DNA of 64,000 bases from UBA7803 sp041395905 (GTDB lineage: Bacteria > Pseudomonadota > Gammaproteobacteria > Pseudomonadales > Azotimanducaceae). Shown here in pieces: positions 26,511 to 34,301 of the stretch. The notes under the pieces are model-generated. The model saw only the letters and a program-made list of their open reading frames with translations, was not told the origin of the DNA and ran no database searches. Each line of letters begins with the position of its first letter. Position 1 is the stretch's first letter. The translations under genes and the position numbers were made by a program. The DNA is taken from contig JAWKZP010000002.1 in the NCBI GenBank assembly GCA_041395905.1, positions 1 to 64,000 on the forward strand. Direction: 5' to 3'.

Positions 26511-28661
26511 TTGCCCGGTAGTTCAGCATCCGAAAGGCCGCACGAGACGCGCGGTTTCCAGCCGCCGGAGCGGCGCTCGACGCCACCGCGCCCGCCGCTG
26601 GGAGATCTGCCGCCACGCGCCCGCTTCTCTCTGTTCTACTACCTGGCGATCTTCGCGGGCTTTCTCATTCTGCAGTGGCTGTTCTTCTCCCAGACCGACG
26701 CCCCGGAGTGGTCCTACAGCGCATTCCTGGATGCCGTGCAGGCCGACAAGGTGGCACAGGTGGTGATCACCGAGGAGCGCATCTACGGCCAGCTGAAGCC
26801 GCCCGCCGAGGCCACGCCGGCGAGCAGCACAGCGCAGCCGAGTGCTACCACGACACCGGGCAATGTGACGGCACCGGGCAATGTTGAGGCGCCGGGCACC
26901 GCAACGGCAGCGAACACCGCCAAGCCGCCGCTGGACGTTCCGGCAACCAAGGCGCCCTGGCACCTCGGCCGCCTGTTCGGGTGGTGGCAGCAGATGACCG
27001 GCGACCTCAAGCGCTCCCAGGCGGAGCAGGAATCGCTGGCCAAGCTGTATTTCACCGTTCTGCCGCTGCCGGACCCGACGCTGCTCAGCGTGCTGCAGGC
27101 CCACGGCGTCGACTACCGGGGGCGCGTCGAGTCGCATCTGCTCAGAGACGTTCTGCTCAACTGGATCGTGCCATTCGGCATCATGTTCCTGATCTGGGGG
27201 CTGCTCATGCGGCGCATGGGCCGCGGGCCCAGCGCCCTGCAGATGGGCAAGAGCCGGGCCAAGATCTACGAGGTCGATCCGGCGCTGCGGGTGCGCTTCA
27301 GCGACGTCGCCGGGGTCGACGAAGCCATCGAGGAAACCCGAGAAATCGTCGCCTTCCTGAAGGATCCGGCAAAGTTCACCAAGCTGGGTGCAAAGCTCCC
27401 CAAGGGTGTGCTGCTGGTGGGTCCGCCCGGCACCGGCAAGACCCTGCTGGCGCGCGCCATCGCCGGCGAATCCGAGGTGCCGTTCTACAGCCTGAGCGGC
27501 TCCGACTTCGTGGAAATGTTCGTCGGCGTCGGGGCCGCCCGCGTCCGCGATCTGTTCGAGGAGGCCAAAAAGGCCGCGCCCTGCATCGTGTTCATCGACG
27601 AGCTCGACGCGGTCGGCAAGGCACGTGCCCAGGGCGGCCCCTTCATGGGCGGTGGCTACGACGAGCGCGAAAACACCCTGAACCAGCTGCTGACGGAGAT
27701 GGACGGCTTCGACGGCACGGCCGGCGTGATCATCCTGGCCGCAACCAACCGCCCCGAAATTCTCGACCCTGCCCTGCTGCGCGCGGGACGTTTCGACCGC
27801 CGGGTGGTGGTGGACCGACCCAGCCGCGCCGGGCGCAAGGCGATTTTTCTGGTGCACACCCGCAAGCTGCCCGTCGCAGGCGACGTCGACTTCGACGCTC
27901 TGGCCGCACAGACACCGGGCATGGTGGGCGCAGACATTGCCAACGTGTGCAACGAGGCCGCGCTGCTCGCCTCACGCAGGAGCGAAACGCAGATCGGCAT
28001 GCCGCAGTTTCAGGAGGCCATCGAGCGCATCCTTGCCGGACCCCAGAAGAAAAGTCTGATCGTGACTCCGGAAGAACGCCGGCGCATCGCCTACCACGAG
28101 TCCGGTCACGCGCTGGTGGGCTACATGACCCCGGGCGGCGATCCGGTACAGAAGATTTCCATCATTCCCCGCGCCGCGGGCGCGCTCGGTTACACGCTGC
28201 AGATGCCGCTGGAAGACCGCTATCTGCTGTCCAGGGATGAGCTGCTCGACCGGGTACACGTGCTGCTCGGTGGCCGTGCGGCGGAAGCGGTCGTATTCGA
28301 ATCGGTCTCCACCGGCGCGTCGGACGACCTGGAAAAGGCGACCAGCATCGTGCGCGACATGCTGATCCGCTACGGCATGAGCGACCGGGCTCCCAACGTT
28401 TCGCTGGTGGCCCGATCCGGGTCCGGCTACCTGGGACCGGGATTCGAGCAGGCTCAATACTCGCAGGACCTGGCTCAGGCGCTGGATGACGAGGTGATCG
28501 CTCTGCTCGGGCACGCGTTCGAACAGGCCAGGTCACTGCTGATCAGCGAGCGGCCACGGCTCGAAGCGCTGGCAAGCGCCCTGCTCCAGGCCGAGGAACT
28601 CGACCGCGACAGCGTGATCACCCTTCTGGGTGAGCACCCCACCGTCGCGCCATGGCGCTGA
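26511..28661 (+). CDS. ftsH: ATP-dependent zinc metalloprotease FtsH (paralogue type)
   Basis: 716 residues. Two membrane helices (about 40-60 and 214-233) bracket a periplasmic domain, followed by the AAA+ module with Walker A GPPGTGKT (304-311), Walker B VFIDEL (360-365), the RPEILDPALLRAGRFDRR region, and the protease zinc site HESGH (529-533). FtsH extracts and degrades membrane and short-lived cytosolic proteins as a hexamer. The start is a TTG at 26511, supported by AGGAGAAAGG just upstream. The periplasmic domain contains an unusual Pro/Ala/Thr-rich insert (about 99-145). The pore and linker sequence FMGGGYDERENTL differs from housekeeping FtsH, so this is probably an accessory copy, as in stress islands. 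Confidence 0.94.
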   Translation: MPGSSASERPHETRGFQPPERRSTPPRPPLGDLPPRARFSLFYYLAIFAGFLILQWLFFSQTDAPEWSYSAFLDAVQADKVAQVVITEERIYGQLKPPAEATPASSTAQPSATTTPGNVTAPGNVEAPGTATAANTAKPPLDVPATKAPWHLGRLFGWWQQMTGDLKRSQAEQESLAKLYFTVLPLPDPTLLSVLQAHGVDYRGRVESHLLRDVLLNWIVPFGIMFLIWGLLMRRMGRGPSALQMGKSRAKIYEVDPALRVRFSDVAGVDEAIEETREIVAFLKDPAKFTKLGAKLPKGVLLVGPPGTGKTLLARAIAGESEVPFYSLSGSDFVEMFVGVGAARVRDLFEEAKKAAPCIVFIDELDAVGKARAQGGPFMGGGYDERENTLNQLLTEMDGFDGTAGVIILAATNRPEILDPALLRAGRFDRRVVVDRPSRAGRKAIFLVHTRKLPVAGDVDFDALAAQTPGMVGADIANVCNEAALLASRRSETQIGMPQFQEAIERILAGPQKKSLIVTPEERRRIAYHESGHALVGYMTPGGDPVQKISIIPRAAGALGYTLQMPLEDRYLLSRDELLDRVHVLLGGRAAEAVVFESVSTGASDDLEKATSIVRDMLIRYGMSDRAPNVSLVARSGSGYLGPGFEQAQYSQDLAQALDDEVIALLGHAFEQARSLLISERPRLEALASALLQAEELDRDSVITLLGEHPTVAPWR
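26855..26908 (+). repeat. Three 18-bp tandem repeats inside ftsH
   Basis: Units of 18 bp beginning ACCGGGCAATGTGACGGC (26855-26872), a second at 26873-26890 and a more diverged third at 26891-26908. They encode PGNVTA, PGNVEA and PGTATA in the periplasmic Pro/Ala/Thr-rich insert of FtsH. Being multiples of three, they can change in number without breaking the frame. Confidence 0.75.
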
Positions 28662-28668
28662 GCCGCCG

Positions 28669-29622
28669 CTAGCGGGCAGCGACCATTTCGCGCCGGGCGA
28701 TGATCATGCCCGGTATCATGGGCAGCCACAGCGTGAGGCCGCGCAGCAGCAGCGTGCCGGCGAGCGCGGCCTCCACGGGCACGCCCAGAACCGTGAGCAT
28801 GCTGATGCAGGCGCCTTCGAAGGCACCCAGCCCCATGGGGACGGGCCCCAGCGTGCCGGCAATCGACCCCAGCATGAACGCCGGGAACGCCACCAGCACC
28901 GATACCGGGTTGCCGAGTGCCCACAGCACCGCCCACAGCGTCAGCGCGTCAAGCACGAATATGCTCAGCTGGCCGAGGAACGCAACGCCGGCAACTCGCG
29001 GCGTGCGCAGCAGTGTGAGCGGCGCATCGGCAACCTGCGCGGCGAACTTCTGCAGCGCCGGAAACCGCCGCATCGATCCGGCGAAACGCGGTCCCGCGCG
29101 GCTGAGGTACAGGATCAACGCCGGAACGGCGGTCGCAACCAGGCTGAACACACCCACTGCCGTGACGATCCAGGCACTCACCGCGTGGTGCAGCCACAAC
29201 ACCAGGAACGTCGCGATCGCCGCGATCAGATAGGCCGCATAGTAGGTGACCACCGCCAGCAGGGTCACTGCCAGCGCGACCGACGCCGGTACCCGGCGCC
29301 TGGACAATGCCGCGATCAGAAAGGTGGTGCCGCTGATGCCGCCGCTGGGCAGGGCCTGATCAGTGAACAGCTTGGCCACTGCCAGGCGCCCGAGAACGCC
29401 CACCGGCAGGCGCAGCCTCGACTCATCCAGCGCGACGAACCACATCACCGCCACGCACACATAGGTTGCCGCCTGCAGCGCCACCGCCACCAGCAGCCAC
29501 AGCGGGTTGCTGTGCGCCGATATCCGAGCGAAATCCTCGATGTCGGCAAAGTGGGTTGCTGCAAACAGCACCGCCGCCAGCAGCACCAGGCCGAATCCCC
29601 ATCTGCGCAGATTTCCAGGCAC
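28669..29622 (-). CDS. Flippase-like (UPF0104/AglD-type) membrane protein
   Basis: 317 residues with about eight membrane segments and no soluble domain. It resembles the N-terminal flippase half of MprF and archaeal AglD: DQALPSGGISGTTFLIAAL early and GTLGPVPMGLGAFEGACISML late, the latter being the family's conserved glycine-rich helix. Such proteins are thought to move lipids or lipid-linked sugars across the membrane. It starts with GTG 29622. It is convergent with ftsH (7 bp apart) and divergent from the phosphate transporter gene. Together with mprF it is the second flippase-type protein within 7 kb. Confidence 0.85.
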   Translation of the reverse strand: MPGNLRRWGFGLVLLAAVLFAATHFADIEDFARISAHSNPLWLLVAVALQAATYVCVAVMWFVALDESRLRLPVGVLGRLAVAKLFTDQALPSGGISGTTFLIAALSRRRVPASVALAVTLLAVVTYYAAYLIAAIATFLVLWLHHAVSAWIVTAVGVFSLVATAVPALILYLSRAGPRFAGSMRRFPALQKFAAQVADAPLTLLRTPRVAGVAFLGQLSIFVLDALTLWAVLWALGNPVSVLVAFPAFMLGSIAGTLGPVPMGLGAFEGACISMLTVLGVPVEAALAGTLLLRGLTLWLPMIPGMIIARREMVAAR

Positions 29623-29699
29623 GCGTATGCCCGAGCTCCCGGTTGCCGTCGAGCGGCGATCATAGCGCAGCAGCCAGCCGGCTCGCGTCCGCCACCCGG

Positions 29700-30803
29700 A
29701 TGCTGTTGAATGCCCGGAACCTGATCCGGAATCTGTCCCGGGAGCCCGACCCGAGCGCCGTGGAACTGCTGTTCGTACTCACCGTCGTCACAATCGCCGC
29801 CGTGGTGTTCTTCGACTTCACCAACGGCTTCCACGATGCGTCCAACATGATTTCGACCCTGGTGGCGTCGCGCGCCATATCGCCAGCCCAGTCGGTGCTG
29901 CTGGTGGGCAGCTTCACGCTCCTCGGCCCGCTCATCGGCGGCACCGCGGTGGCCAACACCATCGGTTCGTTCGTCAGCATCGAAGACCTTCAGGTGTTCG
30001 ATGGGTTGCGGGTGCTGCTGTGCGGATTGCTGGGCGCCATCGGCTGGAACCTGCTCACCTGGTGGCTGGGGTTGCCGTCGTCCTCGTCGCACGCCCTGGT
30101 GGGCGGTCTCACCGCCGCCGTGACGGCCGGCTACGGCGCGGACCATGTGGTCTGGGGCCTGGCGGAAACTCTGCAGGGGCGTCCCGTGGGGATAGCCAAG
30201 GTGATCCTCGCGCTGGTCGTCTCGCCGCTGCTGGGGTTCGTTGCCGGGTACCTTCTGCACCGGCTGGCACGGCTGCTGCTGCGAGCCGCCACACCCGCGA
30301 TCAACCGTCCGCTGCGCCGCGGTCAGTGGCTCACGGCTGCGGCGCTCGCCTTCTCGCACGGCACCAACGATGGCCAGAAAGGCATGGGCGTGATCACCCT
30401 GATTCTGGTTCTCACCGGGCATCTCGATCACTTCGCGGTGCCGTTCTGGGTCATGGCGTTGAGCGCCGCGACCCTGACGCTCGGTACCACCTTCGGCGGC
30501 TGGCGCATCGTGCGGACGGTGGGGTTCGGTCTGTACAAGCTGCGTCCGCTGCACGGCCTGAACGTGCAGCTCGCGTCCGGCGCGGTGATCTTCGGCGCTT
30601 CGCTGTTCGGCGGTCCTGTCTCCACGACACACGTCGTCAGCACGAGCATCATGGGCGTAGGCGCTTCCGAACGACCCAAGGCGGTACGCTGGCAGCGGGC
30701 CCGCGACATCGTGCTGGCCTGGCTGCTGACGATACCCGGCGCCGGGGTGCTGGCACTGCTGTTCTGGTGGCTGAGCCGCCTGCTGATCGCTCCCAGCGGC
30801 TGA
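29700..30803 (+). CDS. Low-affinity inorganic phosphate transporter, Pit family
   Basis: 367 residues with about ten membrane segments. The two inverted-repeat signatures of the PiT family are present: FDFTNGFHDASNMISTLVAS (N-terminal) and LAFSHGTNDGQKGMGVITL, with GLPSSSSHALVGGL and FGGPVSTTHVVSTSIMGVG. PiT proteins take up metal-phosphate with protons. The ATG at 29700 has a weak ribosome-binding site. GTG 29760 is an alternative that leaves the first helix intact. It is followed 11 bp later by a PhoU-like gene and then ppk2, a clear phosphate operon. Confidence 0.92.
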   Translation: MLLNARNLIRNLSREPDPSAVELLFVLTVVTIAAVVFFDFTNGFHDASNMISTLVASRAISPAQSVLLVGSFTLLGPLIGGTAVANTIGSFVSIEDLQVFDGLRVLLCGLLGAIGWNLLTWWLGLPSSSSHALVGGLTAAVTAGYGADHVVWGLAETLQGRPVGIAKVILALVVSPLLGFVAGYLLHRLARLLLRAATPAINRPLRRGQWLTAAALAFSHGTNDGQKGMGVITLILVLTGHLDHFAVPFWVMALSAATLTLGTTFGGWRIVRTVGFGLYKLRPLHGLNVQLASGAVIFGASLFGGPVSTTHVVSTSIMGVGASERPKAVRWQRARDIVLAWLLTIPGAGVLALLFWWLSRLLIAPSG

Positions 30804-30814
30804 GAGGAATGAGG

Positions 30815-31570
30815 ATGACCACGAGCAAGCAACAAGATGAATCAGCGGACGCAGGCAGGCCGGGGCTGCTGGCGAGACTGAAGGCGCGGGTGCTCCCGGA
30901 GATGGCCGACTTCTATGCGCTGCTGGTGGCCCAATGCACGGTCACCGCCCAGGGGACCAACCGGCTGCTGCAGTTCCTGCGTGACGACGATCCCGCCATG
31001 GGCCTGGAGGTGCGCCACCTGGAACACGAAGGTGACCGCATCAAGACCCGCAACCTCGAAATTCTGCACCGGTCGTTCGCAACGCCCATGGACCGGGAGG
31101 ACTTCTACGATGCCGTTATGGCGATCGACGAGATCCTGAATTACGCCAAGACCAGCGTGCGCGAGATCGAGATCCTCGAGCTCAGTCCGGACGCGCACAT
31201 GGTGGAGATGGCAGCCCTGCTGGATGCAGGCGCCCAGGCGCTGCTGCACGGGTTTCAGCATCTGGAGCACGAGCCCGCCGCGGCCGATCGCTACGCTGAG
31301 CAGGCGCGCAAGAGCGAGCGTGACATGGAGAAGGCCTACCGCCGCGCGCTCGCGACCCTGTTCGATCCCGCGCTGCAGCTTGAGCGGCTCAAAGGCCTGA
31401 ACGCGGCCGGCGCCAGCGCGGCCGAGCTCGACCAGCGCAGCGCCGATACGCTGCTGCTCGTGACCCAGATGCTGAAACGGCGCGAGATCTACCGGCACCT
31501 GTCCAACGCGTCGGACCACCTGGCCCACGCGGCCCAGGTGCTGGAGGACATCGTCAACAAGGCGACCTGA
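30815..31570 (+). CDS. DUF47 / PhoU-like phosphate transport regulator (TIGR00153)
   Basis: 251 residues, all helical, with two PhoU-type three-helix units. Recognisable sequences are EVRHLEHEGDRIKTRNLEIL, with the E(x)3D metal-binding pattern of PhoU helices, FYDAVMAIDEILNYAKTS and HLSNASDHLAHAAQVLEDI. DUF47 proteins almost always sit beside Pit transporters and are thought to modulate them. ATG 30815 is chosen because GAGAGGA precedes it at good distance. An ATG two codons earlier would leave no room for a ribosome-binding site. The order pit-DUF47-ppk2 is preserved with short gaps. Confidence 0.92.
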   Translation: MTTSKQQDESADAGRPGLLARLKARVLPEMADFYALLVAQCTVTAQGTNRLLQFLRDDDPAMGLEVRHLEHEGDRIKTRNLEILHRSFATPMDREDFYDAVMAIDEILNYAKTSVREIEILELSPDAHMVEMAALLDAGAQALLHGFQHLEHEPAAADRYAEQARKSERDMEKAYRRALATLFDPALQLERLKGLNAAGASAAELDQRSADTLLLVTQMLKRREIYRHLSNASDHLAHAAQVLEDIVNKAT

Positions 31571-31589
31571 GCAAACGAGAAGAGGAACC

Positions 31590-32348
31590 ATGGACAAAGC
31601 CGACTACAAACCGCTGCTGCGCGCGCTCCAGATAGAGCTGGTGAAGCTGCAGCGGCAGTTGATCCGCGACGAGCGCAAAGTGCTGGTGATTCTCGAGGGG
31701 CGTGACGCCGCCGGCAAGGACGGCACCATCAAACGTCTGGTCGCGCACATGAGCCCGCGCGAGACCCGCGTGGTCGCGCTCGGCAAACCCACCGAAAACG
31801 AAAGCCGCTCCTGGTTCTTCCAGCGCTACGTGCCGCACCTGCCGATACCCATGGAGTTCACGGTGTTCAACCGCAGCTGGTACAACCGTGCCGGCGTCGA
31901 GCGGGTCATGGGATTCTGCAGCGTCGACCAGTACGTCGAGTTCATGGAGACCGTGGTCGAGTTCGAACGTATGGTGGTGCGCTCCGGCGTCAAGCTTCTG
32001 AAGTACTACCTGGACATCAGCAAGGACGAGCAGCGCCGGCGCCTGGAGGATCGCGCCGAAGACCCGCTCTCGCAGTGGAAGATCAGCCCCGTGGACGGCT
32101 GCGCGCTGGAGCGCTGGGACGCCTACACCGAGGCCAGAGACCGCATGCTGGTGGAAACCGACCACCAGCTCGCGCCCTGGACCATCGTCCGCGCCGATCA
32201 CAAGCGCGCGGCGCGCGTCGCGCTGATCGCCGATCTGCTGAGCAGGCTGCCCTATGAGGGCCGCGACGAATCCGTCGTTGCGCCCGATCGCGACGTCGTG
32301 TTCCACTTCAAGGCCGAGCACCTGGAGACCGGCGCCCTGTCCCGCTGA
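31590..32348 (+). CDS. ppk2: Polyphosphate kinase 2
   Basis: 252 residues, a single P-loop kinase domain of the short PPK2 type. Walker A is EGRDAAGKDGT (36-46), the lid and phosphate-binding segment has SPRETRVVALGKPTENE, and FNRSWYNRAGVERVMGF is the family's Walker B neighbourhood. PPK2 enzymes mainly use polyphosphate to make NTPs from NDPs (or NDPs from NMPs). The gene lies 19 bp after the PhoU-like gene and its stop overlaps the ATG of the permease gene (TGATG), so uptake and polyphosphate use appear coupled. Whether it prefers ADP or AMP cannot be told. Confidence 0.95.
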   Translation: MDKADYKPLLRALQIELVKLQRQLIRDERKVLVILEGRDAAGKDGTIKRLVAHMSPRETRVVALGKPTENESRSWFFQRYVPHLPIPMEFTVFNRSWYNRAGVERVMGFCSVDQYVEFMETVVEFERMVVRSGVKLLKYYLDISKDEQRRRLEDRAEDPLSQWKISPVDGCALERWDAYTEARDRMLVETDHQLAPWTIVRADHKRAARVALIADLLSRLPYEGRDESVVAPDRDVVFHFKAEHLETGALSR

Positions 32349-34126
32349 TGAGCATCGACCAGATTCTGCTGTTCGCACTCGTCGTTCTGATTCTGGCCTT
32401 TCTGGTCTGGGGCAGATTCCGCTACGACCTGGTAGCTTTCGCCGGCCTGGTGCTCGCGTACCTGATCGGGGCCGTGCCTGCCGATCAGGTGTTCTCCGGC
32501 TTCGGTCATCCCGCCGTCGCAATCATCGCGCTGGTGCTGATCGTCAGCCGCGGGCTTTCGCGCTCCGGCGCCATCGAGCTGCTGGCCCGACGGCTGCTGG
32601 ACGCCTCCCGCGGCCTGCAGGCACACGTCGGCATCATGGCAGCCGTCTCCGCCGCGCTGTCGAGCCTGATGAACAACGTCGCGGCGCTGGCACTGCTGAT
32701 GCCCCTCGACCTGCAGGCCGCGCGACGCGCCAAGCGCAGCCCGGCGCAGACGCTGATGCCGCTGTCGTTCGCGTCGATCCTGGGCGGCATGGTGACCCTC
32801 ATCGGAACCCCCCCGAACATCGTCATCGCCACGTTCCGCGAGGATGCCTTGGGCGCGCCGTTCACCATGTTCGACTTCGCGCCCGTGGGCTTCGTGGTCG
32901 CCGTGGTCGGCATCGTTTACGTCGTGTTCATCGGGCGGCGCCTGATTCCGCTGGAACGCTTCGAGCACGACTCCGGCCGCGAGCTCGAGGAGCTCGAGGG
33001 CTACATCGCCGAGGTCCGGGTAGCGCAGGAATCGAAGCTGATCGGTCAGCCGTTGAAGGATCTCGACGGTCTGGCAGACGAGTACGGCGTGAACGTCGTC
33101 GGCCTGGTACGCCGCGGCAGGCGGCTCCCGGGACTGGCGCGCGACGAGATCGTGCACAAGAGCGACCTGGTGATCGTCGAGGGCGGTCCCGAGGACATCG
33201 ATCAGTTCGTCGGTGCCGCCGGGCTGAGCCTGACGGACGCCAGCAAGGACGGCGGCCTCGCAGGGGGGACCATGGCGCTCGTCGAGGTGGTCGTGCCGGA
33301 CGGGGCCCGAATCGCCGGGCGTTCCGCCCGTGACGTGCGCCTGCTCTACACCCATGGCGTGACCCTGCTCGGCATCTCACGCCGGGGCACGCGGATCCGC
33401 GATCGCGTGCGTCAGGCCAGGATCAACTCGGGCGACATCCTGCTGCTGCTCGCCCGGAGGAACAGCTGCCGGACGTGGTGGAGTGGCTGGGCTGCCTGAC
33501 GCTGGCCGAACGGGGTCTCGAGGTCACGCAGCGCCGGCAGGCGTGGACGGCAATCGGCGTGTTCGCGGCCGCAATCGCCGCTGCGAGTTTCGGCTGGCTG
33601 TACCTGCCGCTGGCGCTCGCCGCCGCCGTGGTCGTGTACGTGGTGCTCAACATCGTGCCCCTCAACCAGGTATACGAATCCATCGAATGGTCGGTGATCG
33701 TGCTGCTCGGCGCGATGATCCCCATCGGCGCGGCCCTGACCGCGAGCCAGCGGCCTTTGTACCCTGATCGCCAGCGCCTGGTGAACCTGACGGCGGAGAC
33801 TGCCAGCGGTCGCGGTGCTCGCCATTCTGATGATCATCACCATGACCCTTTCGGACGTGCTCAACAACGTCGCCACGGCGCTGGTAGCCGCACCCATCGC
33901 CATCGACGTCGCCGAGCGGCTCCAGGTCAACGCCGACGCCTTTCTGATGGCGGTCGCCGTGGCTTCTTCCTGCGCATTTCTGACGCCCATCGGGCACAAG
34001 AACAACATCATCATCATGGGGCCCGGCGGCTACCGGTTCGGCGACTACTGGCGGATGGGCCTGCCGCTGGAACTGCTGGTGATCGCGGTGGGGATCCCCA
34101 TGATCCTGCTGGTCTGGCCGCTCTGA
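32348..34126 (+). CDS. SLC13/ArsB-type permease with RCK_C domain, multiply frameshifted
   Basis: The layout is that of a protein of about 590 residues. An N-terminal membrane half carries SSLMNNVAALALLMP and SFASILGGMVTLIGTPPNIV, a cytoplasmic loop holds a TrkA-C/RCK_C-like domain (AQESKLIGQPLKDLD, KSDLVIVEGG), and the C-terminal half has TMTLSDVLNNVATALVAAPI and SCAFLTPIGHKNN. Such proteins carry sulfate, dicarboxylates or other anions. The frame breaks at about 33452 (after GDILLLL; one extra G gives LGPEEQLPDVVEWL) and again between about 33745 and 33802, where several small indels are needed to join GAALTAS to VNLT and LPAVAVLAILMI. Overall the last part returns to the starting frame. 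The upstream overlap with ppk2 suggests one operon. Confidence 0.85.
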
Positions 34127-34232
34127 TCGCGCGCCTGAGCGGCGCCGGCACGGTGCGGGCGCCCCGGCTGCCGCAATTGAAACCGCGTCCGCTTCTGACC
34201 TAGTGTAGAGCGTCACGATCAGGGGGAGAGCC

Positions 34233-34301
34233 ATGACTGCCAGACAGCTGCGCCGGGGTTCCCGCCGCCGCGCCGGTGCCGTCCACGGAGCCGCAACGTG
34301 A
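34233..34301 (+). CDS. Short ORF coupled to the acyl-CoA synthetase gene
   Basis: A 22-codon reading frame (MTARQLRRGSRRR followed by an Ala/Gly tail) with a strong ribosome-binding site, AGGGGGAGAG, just before the ATG. Its TGA overlaps the GTG start of the acyl-CoA synthetase (GTGA). The synthetase start itself has no good ribosome-binding site. The peptide may exist only to deliver ribosomes to the next gene. The peptide itself is basic and not recognisable. A possible promoter lies upstream: TTGAAA at 34177-34182 and TAGTGT at 34201-34206. Confidence 0.4.
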   Translation: MTARQLRRGSRRRAGAVHGAAT

